Positions 9,975 to 17,914 of a DNA stretch of 64,000 nucleotides are shown here, in pieces (the stretch's first letter is position 1; each line of letters opens with the position of its first letter). The notes below the pieces were generated by a model that saw only the letters and a program-made list of their open reading frames with translations, was not told where the DNA came from and did not search any database. The DNA is taken from assembly GCA_022572355.1 (NCBI GenBank), contig JACZWC010000008.1:35941-99940 (forward strand), read 5' to 3'. This stretch comes from Bacteroidota bacterium (lineage in GTDB: Bacteria > Bacteroidota > Bacteroidia > NORP154). Position numbers and translations under genes: made by a program.

Positions 9975-10904
9975 GTGAAACAGTTTTTTAAAGATTATTT
10001 CACATTCAACAGAAAGGAGCGCAACGGCATTCTAGTATTGTGTGTGATGATTGCGTCGCTAATCCTGTATCTCAATCTCCAGCAATTCTTTGTAAGTCCT
10101 CCAACAGTAGGATCAGTGGATTTGCAATTCAAAATTGAGAGGTTTCTTGAGGAAGAGAAGGCGAAAAAGAAGCGTAAGGATGAAACGAGTTATGCCACAC
10201 AACCGGCAAATTCCAGGAGCAAAACGACTAAAAATGAAAGCAGTACCGCTTCAGTAGAATATTTTCCTTTTAATCCAAACAAGGCAAGTGAAGCAGATTG
10301 GGCAAAGCTCGGGCTGAAGGAATGGCAGATTAAGGCTATTGCTAAATACAGAGAAAAAGCTGGTGATTTCAAATCGGCCGAAGATTTTAAAAAACTAAGA
10401 GCAATACGCGATGATCAATTTAAGAGCTTGGAACCGTATATTCAGCTTCCCGCAATAAATGTATCCTCCATTTCTAATGATAAGAAAATTGAATCGAAAA
10501 AACTGCCCCTCTTCGAATTGAATCAGTCAACTGCTGGTGATTTGAGGAAGATCAGGGGAATTGGTCCGGTACTTTCAGGGCGCATTGTCGAGTATAGAAA
10601 TTTGTTGGGGGGATTTATTGTCAAGCAACAAATTATAGAGGTATACGGAATTGAAGATTCTTTATTCAAGGCCATCGCTTCGCAATTATTTGTGGATAAG
10701 TCAATCATTTCCAAAATCAATATCAACAAGGCACCAGCAGAACGGTTCTCCAGACACCCTTATATCAAATGGAATATTGCTAACGCAATTGTGAATTACC
10801 GCGATCAGCATGGGCCTTATGCAAAATTAAATGACATAAAGAATACCGATGTAGTTAGTGTCGAGCTGTTTGAAAAAATTTTACCTTACCTCTCGTTAGA
10901 TTAA
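9975..10904 (+). CDS. ComEA-like helix-hairpin-helix protein, membrane anchored
   Basis: The 309-residue protein begins with GTG. It has a short cytoplasmic start, one transmembrane segment (residues about 17-35, GILVLCVMIASLILYLNL), and a charged Lys/Glu linker. Three helix-hairpin-helix units follow: FNPNKASEADWAKLGL at about 95, FELNQSTAGDLRKIRGIGPVLSGRIVEYR at about 178, and ININKAPAERF near 255. This arrangement of repeated HhH units is the ComEA family pattern for non-specific double-stranded DNA binding. In naturally competent bacteria ComEA holds incoming DNA; here the topology would place the HhH units in the periplasm. No other competence gene is in the window. Confidence 0.85.
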   Translation: MKQFFKDYFTFNRKERNGILVLCVMIASLILYLNLQQFFVSPPTVGSVDLQFKIERFLEEEKAKKKRKDETSYATQPANSRSKTTKNESSTASVEYFPFNPNKASEADWAKLGLKEWQIKAIAKYREKAGDFKSAEDFKKLRAIRDDQFKSLEPYIQLPAINVSSISNDKKIESKKLPLFELNQSTAGDLRKIRGIGPVLSGRIVEYRNLLGGFIVKQQIIEVYGIEDSLFKAIASQLFVDKSIISKININKAPAERFSRHPYIKWNIANAIVNYRDQHGPYAKLNDIKNTDVVSVELFEKILPYLSLD

Positions 10905-10938
10905 TCGTACATTCGGCTGGGCAGACAGAATATTATCT

Positions 10939-10946
10939 TACTTTTG
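10939..10946 (+). promoter_or_regulatory. -7 box (TACTTTTG) upstream of the acyl-CoA dehydrogenase gene
   Basis: TACTTTTG followed by C matches TAnnTTTG. It lies 102 bases before the start codon, so the transcript would have a long leader that includes the palindrome at 10999-11023. No good -33 TTG is visible. Confidence 0.45.
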
Positions 10947-10998
10947 CATTCTCATTTTTCGAAGTAATTGATACCAATTCTGAACGAAAAAACGGTAT

Positions 10999-11023
10999 GC
11001 AGTTTGGTGTTACACCTGACTGC
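10999..11023. repeat. 25-base palindrome, copy 1 of a dispersed pair
   Basis: The ends GCAGT and ACTGC pair, and the centre GGTGTTACACC is self-complementary; only two positions per arm fail to pair. A related sequence lies at 39311-39335. Overlapping 25-base stretches of the two (11006-11030 and 39318-39342) share 20 of 25 positions, and all five differences are transitions. It would form a hairpin in the leader of the acyl-CoA dehydrogenase mRNA. Confidence 0.6.
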
Positions 11024-11048
11024 GCGGGAAGGGAAAAACTAAATCAAT

Positions 11049-12188
11049 ATGGACTTTAATTTCTCAGAAGATCAAACCATGGTCGCCGATATGGTGAGAA
11101 AATTTGCTGCCAAGCATATCAAGCCCAAGGTAATGGAATGGGACGAGGCACAACATTTTCCGGTGGACGTATTCAAAGAGATGGGTAAGCTCGGCCTTTT
11201 GGGAGTTTTGATACCGACTAAGTATGGAGGAGCCGGGTTCGGTTATTTGGAATATGTTTCAGCCATCGTGGAGTTGTCAAAAGTCTGTGGCTCAATCGGA
11301 TTGTCTATGGTGGCCCATAATTCTCTTTGCAGCGGACACATTATGTCTTTCGGAACAGAAGAGCAAAAGGAGAAATGGCTGACTAAGCTGGCCACCGGTG
11401 AATGGATAGGAAGTTGGGGATTGACAGAGCCAAATACCGGATCAGATGCGATGAATATGCAATGTACTGCAAAAGAAGATGGGGATATGTATGTTATCAA
11501 TGGTGTCAAGTGTTGGATTACGAATGGTGAAAGCGCTGACGTGTCCGTTGTTCTTATCAGAACCGGAGAGGTGAGAGACTCACACGGTATAACGGCATTT
11601 GTTATTGAAAAAGGTACAGCCGGTTTTTCTGTAGGAAGAAAGGAAAACAAATTGGGTATGCGTGCTTCTGAAACTACTGAGCTCCTGTTCGATAATTGTC
11701 GCGTTTCGAAAGAGAATGTATTGGGGGAAGTAGGGGAAGGATTTATCCAGGCCATGAAGGTATTGGATGGAGGTCGAATTTCAATAGCCTCGTTGTCTAT
11801 AGGAATAGCAAAGGGCGCGTATGAAGCTTCGCTTCAATATTCCAAAGAAAGAGAGCAATTCGGGAAACCAATTTCTCATTTTCAGGCAATTGCGTTCAAG
11901 CTTGCGGATATGGCGACAGAAATTGAGGCCGCTGAATTGTTGACATATCAAGCTGCAGATTTGAAAAACAGGGGTGTGCCAATGACAAAAGAGTCTGCAT
12001 TCGCTAAATACTATGCGTCAGAAGTTGCAGTGAGAGTAGCGACAGATGCTGTACAGATATTTGGAGGATATGGTTACACAAAGGATTTTCCTGTAGAGAA
12101 ATTTTACAGAGATTCTAAGTTGTGTACGATTGGAGAGGGCACTTCTGAAATTCAAAAAGTGGTGATCGCTAACCATATTTTAAATTAA
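11049..12188 (+). CDS. Acyl-CoA dehydrogenase (short/medium-chain type)
   Basis: The 379-residue FAD enzyme introduces a trans double bond into acyl-CoA, the first step of fatty acid beta-oxidation or branched-chain amino acid breakdown, passing electrons to ETF. Hallmarks are the FAD-binding WGLTEPNTGSDAM (about residues 124-136), the LGMRASETTEL segment (about 206), REQFGKPISHFQAI (about 270), and the C-terminal IGEGTSEIQ with the catalytic Glu at 363, the position used by short-chain enzymes. Length is normal for the family. Substrate chain length is not certain from sequence. It stands alone, with rpsU downstream under its own promoter. Confidence 0.93.
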   Translation: MDFNFSEDQTMVADMVRKFAAKHIKPKVMEWDEAQHFPVDVFKEMGKLGLLGVLIPTKYGGAGFGYLEYVSAIVELSKVCGSIGLSMVAHNSLCSGHIMSFGTEEQKEKWLTKLATGEWIGSWGLTEPNTGSDAMNMQCTAKEDGDMYVINGVKCWITNGESADVSVVLIRTGEVRDSHGITAFVIEKGTAGFSVGRKENKLGMRASETTELLFDNCRVSKENVLGEVGEGFIQAMKVLDGGRISIASLSIGIAKGAYEASLQYSKEREQFGKPISHFQAIAFKLADMATEIEAAELLTYQAADLKNRGVPMTKESAFAKYYASEVAVRVATDAVQIFGGYGYTKDFPVEKFYRDSKLCTIGEGTSEIQKVVIANHILN

Positions 12189-12190
12189 TT

Positions 12191-12221
12191 TTTGATTTAA
12201 TATCGCATAACCGTAACTTTG
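12191..12221 (+). promoter_or_regulatory. Promoter for rpsU (TTTG / TAACTTTG)
   Basis: TTTG at 12191-12194 and TAACTTTG at 12214-12221 are separated by 19 bases, an excellent match to the Bacteroidota promoter. The rpsU start codon lies 33 bases downstream. Confidence 0.75.
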
Positions 12222-12254
12222 CACCCCAAATTAGATTTGAAAATCATTTTATAG

Positions 12255-12452
12255 ATGCTAATTATACCAGTAAAAGAGAACGAGCCCATAGAAAGAGCGC
12301 TGAAAAAATTCAAAAAGAAGATCGACAAAACCGGCGTAATCAAACAACTACGTGCTCGCAAGCAGTTTGTGAAACCATCCGTTATTAAGCGAGAGCAACT
12401 TAAGAAGGCTGCGTACATCCAAAAGCTGCACGAAGCAGAAGAAGGTTACTAG
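12255..12452 (+). CDS. rpsU: 30S ribosomal protein S21
   Basis: The 65-residue basic protein has the S21 pattern: MLIIPVKENEPIERALKKFKKKIDKTG at the start, then a long arginine- and lysine-rich helix. S21 binds the small subunit near the anti-Shine-Dalgarno end of 16S rRNA and helps initiation; in Bacteroidota it is part of a set that hides that sequence. The gene is followed by xerC and hpf, an order common in this phylum. Confidence 0.95.
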   Translation: MLIIPVKENEPIERALKKFKKKIDKTGVIKQLRARKQFVKPSVIKREQLKKAAYIQKLHEAEEGY

Positions 12453-12472
12453 TCTTCCGAGACTTCTTCTGC
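12435..12472 (+). terminator. Perfect 10-bp stem at the end of rpsU
   Basis: GCAGAAGAAG at 12435-12444 and CTTCTTCTGC at 12463-12472 are exact reverse complements with an 18-base loop. The left arm and stop codon of rpsU are inside the structure. No T-run follows, so it may be a partial terminator, a 3-prime stabiliser, or attenuator between rpsU and xerC. Confidence 0.5.
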
Positions 12473-12534
12473 AGACTATAACAATTTAGGGCTTTATTCG
12501 TTCAATGGTTAGATGATTACCATTGTCAACATCA

Positions 12535-13401
12535 ATGCATACCGATAAGTTCCTCAAATATATAGAATACGAAAAGCGGTATTCTCCTTTAACAGTTACT
12601 GCTTATAGAGGGGATCTAAGTCAATTCGTCACATTCCTTTCCAAAGAATACGAGATCACAGACCTCAAGACCGTAAGTCATCCAATAATACGCTCGTGGA
12701 TCGTCAGCCTCATCGAGCAGGGGATTTCCAACCGATCGATCAACAGGAAAATAACAACACTAAAATCATTTTATAAGTTCTGTATGAGGAATAACTCAGT
12801 GTCTGAGAATCCCATGCTCAAGATCTTATCTCCTAAAACGTCCAGAAAATTACCTGTTTATGTAGAAGAAACAAGTATGAATGAACTATTGGATCAGGTC
12901 GATTTCAGTGATGATGAACAAGGTGCCAGGGATAAACTCATCTTGAGCTTGTTTTATTCAACCGGAATTAGACTATCCGAATTGATTAATATCAAACGAA
13001 CAGATATTGATCTGAAAGAGAAGAACCTTAAGGTCCTGGGAAAGGGAAATAAAGAGCGCATTTTGCCATTACCAGATCCCTTGTTAAATGAATTGACTGA
13101 ATTCATGAATAACACCCATAATAATGCCTGGCTCTTCTATACGGCTGCAGAAAAAAAAATGTATCCAAAATTAGTATATAGACTAGTAAATAGCTATCTT
13201 GCAAAGGTGACGACCATCAATAAAAAGAGTCCACACGTGCTACGCCATACTTTTGCTACGCATATGTTGAATAATGGTGCGGACCTAAATGCCATAAAAG
13301 AGTTTCTGGGACATGCCAATTTATCTGCAACTCAAATTTATACGCATAATTCGATAGCCAAACTCTCAAGTATTTATAAGCAGGCGCATCCAAAAGCATA
13401 A
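12535..13401 (+). CDS. xerC: Tyrosine recombinase XerC
   Basis: This 288-residue site-specific recombinase resolves chromosome dimers at dif. An N-terminal SAM-like core-binding domain (residues 1-90) precedes the catalytic domain. The catalytic residues are all present: Arg146 (STGIRLSEL), Lys170 (GKGNKER), His234 and Arg237 (HVLRHTF), His260 (LGHANL) and Tyr269 (IYTH). I start at ATG 12535, giving MHTDKFLKYIEYEKRYSP, the usual family start; an in-frame TTG at 12523 would add four residues. It is a housekeeping Xer by position (rpsU-xerC-hpf), not an integron or phage integrase. Confidence 0.92.
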   Translation: MHTDKFLKYIEYEKRYSPLTVTAYRGDLSQFVTFLSKEYEITDLKTVSHPIIRSWIVSLIEQGISNRSINRKITTLKSFYKFCMRNNSVSENPMLKILSPKTSRKLPVYVEETSMNELLDQVDFSDDEQGARDKLILSLFYSTGIRLSELINIKRTDIDLKEKNLKVLGKGNKERILPLPDPLLNELTEFMNNTHNNAWLFYTAAEKKMYPKLVYRLVNSYLAKVTTINKKSPHVLRHTFATHMLNNGADLNAIKEFLGHANLSATQIYTHNSIAKLSSIYKQAHPKA

Positions 13402-13433
13402 TAAAATGATATTTAGTAATTAAAATAGAATAT

Positions 13434-13733
13434 ATGGAAGTTAAAGTACACTCTATCCATTTTGAGGCAGACAAGGATCTGCTCATGTTTATTCACGAAA
13501 GAATAGACAAGTTGGATATTATATTTGATAAAATACTAGGTAGTGAAGTTTATTTGAAATTTGAGAAAACTAGCCAACCATTAAATAAGATAGCGGAGAT
13601 AAAAATGAACCTACCCGGTAAGGAGATTTTTGCAAGAAAACAGGGGAAATCATTTGAAGAAGCTACGGATATTGCCGTTGAGGCACTTAGAAGGCAGCTA
13701 AAAAGGTATAAAGCCGGGTTGAAGAGAGCATAA
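13434..13733 (+). CDS. hpf: Ribosome hibernation promoting factor, short form
   Basis: The 99-residue protein has the HPF/YfiA fold sequence: MEVKVHSIHFEADKDLLMFIHERIDKL at the start, a central LKFEKTSQP..NKIAEIKMNLPG, and FEEATDIAVEALRRQLKRYK near the end. It binds the 30S subunit in slow growth and blocks mRNA and tRNA sites. It lacks the C-terminal dimerisation domain of long HPF. It lies 32 bases after xerC and probably shares its transcript. Confidence 0.9.
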   Translation: MEVKVHSIHFEADKDLLMFIHERIDKLDIIFDKILGSEVYLKFEKTSQPLNKIAEIKMNLPGKEIFARKQGKSFEEATDIAVEALRRQLKRYKAGLKRA

Positions 13734-13810
13734 TTTCCAATATTTAGGCAAGCGTTCTATCCTTTGATTTTATGGCAGATTTACTGCGATAAATCGTCCT
13801 ATTTTTTCTT

Positions 13811-13841
13811 TTGGATATAAATAATATGTTTTATACATTTG
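13811..13841 (+). promoter_or_regulatory. Promoter for the tRNA-tuf-secE-nusG-rpl block
   Basis: TTG at 13811-13813 and TACATTTG at 13834-13841 with 20 bases between them form a near-ideal Bacteroidota promoter, about 107 bases ahead of the first tRNA. No other equally good promoter is seen before rplL, so this likely drives much of the block to 19.3 kb, with processing around the tRNAs. Confidence 0.75.
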
Positions 13842-13947
13842 CAGACCTTTTTGCAGGGGGGGCTCGTTATCATATAAAGTGGATATAAAAATTAACAAAG
13901 ATTGCTGTCAACTGACTGTTTTTGGGCTGGCAAAATATTTTTGTCCT

Positions 13948-14021
13948 GCCAATGTAGCTCAGCTGGTCAGAGCAGCTGATTTGTAATCAGCCGGTCGGGG
14001 GTTCGAATCCCTCCATTGGCT
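13948..14021 (+). tRNA. tRNA-Thr (TGT)
   Basis: The 74-base cloverleaf has acceptor arms GCCAATG and CATTGGC, the anticodon loop TTTGTAA on stem GCTGA/TCAGC, and a standard T-arm GGGGGTTCGAATCCC. No CCA is encoded. It is the first of four tRNAs before tuf, in the same order as E. coli thrU-tyrU-glyT-thrT-tufB. Confidence 0.96.
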
Positions 14022-14128
14022 CTTATAATAATTGACAGGGAAGCCCCCAATAAGGAATTCAATAATTGATTGAAATTTAATGATCAGATGATACAGGGAG
14101 TTGGAAAAATCAATTTATTGAAAGGAAC

Positions 14129-14211
14129 GGGGAGATACCGAAGTGGTTAAACGGGGCAGACTGTAAATCTGCTGGCTTATGCCTACGTAGGTTCGAACCC
14201 TGCTCTCCCCA
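14129..14211 (+). tRNA. tRNA-Tyr (GTA)
   Basis: This 83-base class II tRNA has acceptor arms GGGGAGA and TCTCCCC, the anticodon loop CTGTAAA on stem GCAGA/TCTGC, a long variable arm, and discriminator A. No CCA is encoded. Confidence 0.96.
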
Positions 14212-14273
14212 CTTCGTTGTAAGTTGAAAGAGTTTTAATAACGGTTGTTCTTTTAGTAATGAAAATATTTTTA

Positions 14274-14347
14274 GCGGGAGTAGCTCAGCTGGCTAGAGCA
14301 TCAGCCTTCCAAGCTGAGGGTCGCGGGTTCGAATCCCGTTTCCCGCT
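14274..14347 (+). tRNA. tRNA-Gly (TCC)
   Basis: The 74-base cloverleaf has acceptor arms GCGGGAG and TTCCCGC, the anticodon loop CTTCCAA on stem TCAGC/GCTGA, and T-arm GCGGGTTCGAATCCCGT. The discriminator is T and no CCA is encoded. Confidence 0.95.
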
Positions 14348-14394
14348 CAGAAATAATTGTTTTCATGTCGGTATTTCAATAGAACAATTGATTT

Positions 14395-14466
<72 letters not shown>

Positions 14467-14485
14467 CTGCAACACTCAGAAAAGA

Positions 14486-14537
14486 GGTCATCCCGATTGC
14501 CCCCGGTCATCCCGATTGCCCCCGATAGATATCGGGA
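14486..14537. repeat. Tandem 19-bp repeat plus CCGATA palindrome in the tuf leader
   Basis: GGTCATCCCGATTGCCCCC occurs twice with no spacer, at 14486-14504 and 14505-14523. The second copy runs into CCCGATAGATATCGGG (14521-14536), a 7-bp inverted repeat with a 2-base loop. ATCCCGAT units in the repeats can also pair with the downstream ATCGGGA, so alternative stems are possible. The palindrome resembles the one inside rplJ at 18768-18785. It sits between the last tRNA and tuf, where it could act in RNA processing or tuf control. Confidence 0.65.
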
Positions 14538-14616
14538 CGGGATCATTGGCTTTGAACATTAAAACAGAAAAATAATACAGTAAAAAACCAAAACTAAACA
14601 CTAAAACCTAGTAAAG

Positions 14617-15804
14617 ATGAGTAAAGAAAAATTCGATCGGTCCAAACCACACGTGAATGTTGGAACAATTGGTCATGTTGATCATGGTAAGACAACGTTA
14701 ACAGCTGCGATTACGACAGTATTGGCAAAGAAGGGATTATCGGAGGTTAGATCGTTTGATTCAATCGACAATGCACCCGAAGAAAAAGAGAGAGGTATTA
14801 CGATTAACACCTCTCATGTTGAATATACAACTGAAACGAGGCATTATGCTCATGTTGACTGTCCTGGTCACGCTGACTACGTAAAGAACATGGTTACAGG
14901 AGCTGCCCAAATGGACGGCGCGATATTGGTTGTTGCCGCTACAGATGGCCCTATGCCACAAACAAGAGAGCACATTCTTTTGGCACGACAAGTGGGTGTT
15001 CCAAACATTGTTGTCTTTATGAATAAAGTTGACATGGTTGATGACGCTGAACTACTTGAGCTTGTTGAAATGGAAATCAGAGAGCTCTTGACTTTTTACG
15101 AATTTGATGGTGATGGGATTGCTATTATTCAAGGATCTGCACTTAAAGCATTGAATGGTGATGCCGCTGAGGAAGAGAACATCATGAAGCTAATGGATGC
15201 TGTAGATGAGAAAATTCCAATCCCTAAGAGGGAAATAGACAAAGATTTCTTAATGCCTGTTGAAGATGTATTCTCGATTACTGGTAGAGGAACCGTTGCA
15301 ACCGGCAGAATTGAAACTGGCATTGTTAATACTGGCGATGAACTCTCTATGATCGGTATGGGTGCTGAGGCAAAGAAGACTACAGTTACAGGAGTTGAAA
15401 TGTTTAGAAAGATTCTGGACAGAGGTGAAGCAGGTGATAATGTTGGACTTCTGCTCCGAGGGGTTGACAAAGACGAAATTAGGAGGGGAATGGTTATCGC
15501 GAAAACCGGATCAATTACGCCTCATACTGAATTTAAAGCGGAAGTATATATTTTGAAGAAAGAAGAAGGGGGACGACACACGCCATTTCATAATAAATAC
15601 CGCCCGCAGTTTTTTATCAGAACTACGGATGTAACGGGGGAGATTTTTCTTGAAAAAGGTAGAGAAATGGTAATGCCTGGAGATAATGTATCAATTAACG
15701 TTACTTTAATTTCACCGGTAGCAATAAATCAAGGATTGAGATTTGCTATCCGAGAAGGCGGTAGAACTGTCGGAGCTGGTCAGGTTACTGAAATAATTAA
15801 GTAA
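14617..15804 (+). CDS. tuf: Elongation factor Tu
   Basis: The 395-residue GTPase delivers aminoacyl-tRNA to the ribosome. G1 is GHVDHGKT (residues 19-26), G3 is DCPGHAD (about 81), and G4 is NKVD (about 136); beta-barrel domains 2 and 3 follow, with [11 protein letters not shown] at about 223 and a normal end ([10 protein letters not shown]). The four upstream tRNAs and downstream tRNA-Trp/secE place it in the conserved translation block. A second tuf copy, if any, is not in the window. Confidence 0.97.
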   Translation: MSKEKFDRSKPHVNVGTIGHVDHGKTTLTAAITTVLAKKGLSEVRSFDSIDNAPEEKERGITINTSHVEYTTETRHYAHVDCPGHADYVKNMVTGAAQMDGAILVVAATDGPMPQTREHILLARQVGVPNIVVFMNKVDMVDDAELLELVEMEIRELLTFYEFDGDGIAIIQGSALKALNGDAAEEENIMKLMDAVDEKIPIPKREIDKDFLMPVEDVFSITGRGTVATGRIETGIVNTGDELSMIGMGAEAKKTTVTGVEMFRKILDRGEAGDNVGLLLRGVDKDEIRRGMVIAKTGSITPHTEFKAEVYILKKEEGGRHTPFHNKYRPQFFIRTTDVTGEIFLEKGREMVMPGDNVSINVTLISPVAINQGLRFAIREGGRTVGAGQVTEIIK

Positions 15805-15830
15805 TAAATAAAATAATAGGAAGATTCACT

Positions 15831-15903
15831 ACGGGTGTAGCTCAATTGGTAGAGTAGTGGTCTCCAAAACCATTGGTTGGGGGTTCGAGTCCCTCCACCC
15901 GTG
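15831..15903 (+). tRNA. tRNA-Trp (CCA)
   Basis: The 73-base cloverleaf has acceptor arms ACGGGTG and CACCCGT, the anticodon loop CTCCAAA on stem GTGGT/ACCAT, and discriminator G. It lies between tuf and secE, a common bacterial position. Confidence 0.96.
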
Positions 15904-15918
15904 CAATTATAGTTGGAG

Positions 15919-16134
15919 TTGAAAATAGTACGATATCTGGAGGAAACTGTTGATGAGCTGCTTTATAAAGTCTCTTGGCCATCTTGGGAAGAACTGCAAA
16001 GCAGTGCAATTGTTGTAGCTATATCTTCTTTCATGATCGCATTCATGATATTCTTTATGGACTATGTTTTTGGAAACAACAGCGATAATTCTATTTGGGG
16101 AGGAGTTCTTGGCTACTATTATGATATGTTTTAA
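15919..16134 (+). CDS. secE: Preprotein translocase subunit SecE
   Basis: This small single-span SecE (71 residues from the chosen start) stabilises SecY in the inner membrane. It has the family motif YKVSWPSWEELQSSA ahead of one transmembrane segment (IVVAISSFMIAFMIFFMDYVF). No ATG is available. I chose TTG at 15919, giving (M)KIVRYLEETVDELLYKVSWP, which matches usual family starts; TTG at 15913 would add two residues. The start lies only about 16 bases after tRNA-Trp, so the mRNA 5-prime end is probably made by tRNA processing. Confidence 0.9.
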   Translation: MKIVRYLEETVDELLYKVSWPSWEELQSSAIVVAISSFMIAFMIFFMDYVFGNNSDNSIWGGVLGYYYDMF

Positions 16135-16142
16135 TTATCAGA

Positions 16143-16703
16143 ATGACAGATACAATGACTGAAACGGGAAAAAAGTGGTACGTAGTTAGGGCGATCAGTG
16201 GTAAGGAACGAAAGATCAAGGACATGATTGAGTACGAGATCGAGAGGATGAAGATGACTAAATACGTGGCTCAAGTTCTTATCCCTACTGAGAAAGTGTA
16301 TCAAATCAAACAGGGTAAAAAGGTGAGCAAAGAGCGAAACTATTTCCCTGGGTACGTGTTGATTGAAGCCGAATTGAAAGGAGAAGTACCTCATATAATA
16401 AAGGGAATTAACGGGGTTATAGGATTTTTAGGTGACAAGCAGGGAACTCCCATTCCATTGCGTCAGGTTGAGGTGAATAGAATACTTGGGAAAGTAGATG
16501 AGTTAGAAGAGAGTGCCGAAGAATTGAATATTCCATTCATAATAGGTGAACCAGTTAAAGTGGTTGATGGTCCATTTAATAGTTTCTCGGGAATCATCGA
16601 AGAAATTAATGAGGAGAAGAAAAAACTAAAGGTAATGGTTAAGATTTTCGGAAGGAAAACCCCACTGGAACTCAACTATCTACAAGTTGAAAAGGAATCT
16701 TAA
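16143..16703 (+). CDS. nusG: Transcription termination/antitermination protein NusG
   Basis: The 186-residue factor binds RNA polymerase and links it with Rho or the ribosome. The NGN domain begins KKWYVVRAISGKERKIKDMIE and contains FPGYVLIEAEL; a C-terminal KOW motif is at about residues 136-160 (EPVKVVDGPFNSFSGIIEEIN). A second in-frame ATG at 16155 would drop four residues. It follows secE by 8 bases, the classical secE-nusG pair. Confidence 0.96.
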   Translation: MTDTMTETGKKWYVVRAISGKERKIKDMIEYEIERMKMTKYVAQVLIPTEKVYQIKQGKKVSKERNYFPGYVLIEAELKGEVPHIIKGINGVIGFLGDKQGTPIPLRQVEVNRILGKVDELEESAEELNIPFIIGEPVKVVDGPFNSFSGIIEEINEEKKKLKVMVKIFGRKTPLELNYLQVEKES

Positions 16704-16724
16704 TCAGCTGAAAAACGAATAACA

Positions 16725-17171
16725 ATGGCAAAAGAAATTATAGGCATAATTAAACTCCAAATTCGTGGAGGCGCTGCAAATCCCGCCCCTCCTGTAGGCC
16801 CGGCATTGGGTGCCAAGGGAGTGAATATTATGGAATTTTGTAAGCAGTTCAATGCGAGAACTGAGGATAAAAGGGGTAAAATATTGCCAACTGTAATCAC
16901 CGTATTCAAGGACAAGTCTTTCGATTTTATTATTAAAACACCTCCTGCGGCAGTGCAAATAAAGGAAGCCTTAAAACTTAAATCCGGATCTCCAGAGTCA
17001 AATCGCCAGAAAGTGGGTACGATTACCTGGGAACAGCTAGGAAAAATTGCTGAGGACAAAATGGTGGATTTAAATGCGTTTACACCAGAATCAGCAATGA
17101 GAATGATAGCGGGAACGGCGAGAAGCATGGGAGTAAGAGTAAAGGGAAAAATGCCAACACCAAATAACTAA
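16725..17171 (+). CDS. rplK: 50S ribosomal protein L11
   Basis: The 148-residue protein has the L11 N-domain ([35 protein letters not shown]) and C-domain rRNA-binding signature ending in [14 protein letters not shown]11 forms the GTPase-associated centre with L10/L12. The gene lies 21 bases after nusG and 5 bases before rplA. Confidence 0.97.
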   Translation: MAKEIIGIIKLQIRGGAANPAPPVGPALGAKGVNIMEFCKQFNARTEDKRGKILPTVITVFKDKSFDFIIKTPPAAVQIKEALKLKSGSPESNRQKVGTITWEQLGKIAEDKMVDLNAFTPESAMRMIAGTARSMGVRVKGKMPTPNN

Positions 17172-17176
17172 GACCA

Positions 17177-17875
17177 ATGGCAAAGTTGAGTAAAGCAAGA
17201 AAAGAAGCATTGTCAAAAATTGAAGTTGACAAAGTGTATACTTTAAGTGAGGCGAGCAAACTTGTAAAGGAGATAACAAGCTCAAAGTTTGATGCCTCTG
17301 TGGATATTGACATCAAATTGGGCGTTGATCCAAAAAATGCGAACCAAATGGTAAGAGGTACTGCCGCCTTACCTCATGGTACGGGTAAGGATCTTAAAGT
17401 TCTTGTTCTATGTTCCGATGAAAATATAAAAGAGGCCAAAGATGCCGGCGCAGATATTGTTGGTTTAGACGACCTCATTAAGAAGATACGAGAAGGATGG
17501 GTTGATTTTGATGTTATTATCACAACACCAGCTGTGATGCCAAAGATTGGAGCATTGGGTAAGGTATTGGGCCCTAGGGGTTTGATGCCCAATCCAAAAT
17601 CGGGAACGGTTACTACGAATATTGGCAAAGCTGTAGAGGATGTTAAGAAGGGTAAGATTGATTTTAAAGTGGATAAGTACGGAATTATTCACACCATGAT
17701 TGGAAAAGCTTCTTTTGATGCTAAAAAGATTGAGGAAAATGCGAATGAAGTACTTCAAGTTATCCTGAAGTTAAAGCCCAGCTCAGCAAAAGGAACCTAT
17801 ATGAAAAGTGTGACTATGTCGAGCACAATGAGCCCTGGTATAAAAATAGATACAAGGGCCCTGGAAAAAGCTTAA
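17177..17875 (+). CDS. rplA: 50S ribosomal protein L1
   Basis: The 232-residue L1 protein builds the mobile L1 stalk that moves deacylated tRNA. The family signature is visible around residues 118-140 ([20 protein letters not shown]) with [16 protein letters not shown] after it. It lies 5 bases after rplK and 39 bases before rplJ, as in other bacteria where L1 represses the rplKA mRNA. Confidence 0.97.
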   Translation: MAKLSKARKEALSKIEVDKVYTLSEASKLVKEITSSKFDASVDIDIKLGVDPKNANQMVRGTAALPHGTGKDLKVLVLCSDENIKEAKDAGADIVGLDDLIKKIREGWVDFDVIITTPAVMPKIGALGKVLGPRGLMPNPKSGTVTTNIGKAVEDVKKGKIDFKVDKYGIIHTMIGKASFDAKKIEENANEVLQVILKLKPSSAKGTYMKSVTMSSTMSPGIKIDTRALEKA

Positions 17876-17914
17876 AGTATTTAGGTAACAATAATTCAAA
17901 GAGTACCAGATAAA

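Noticed and set aside
12535..13401. XerC as a phage or integron integrase
   Set aside because: Its position between rpsU and hpf and its length fit the housekeeping dif recombinase.
14486..14523. Tandem 19-bp repeats as a CRISPR array
   Set aside because: Only two copies with no spacer between them and no cas genes.
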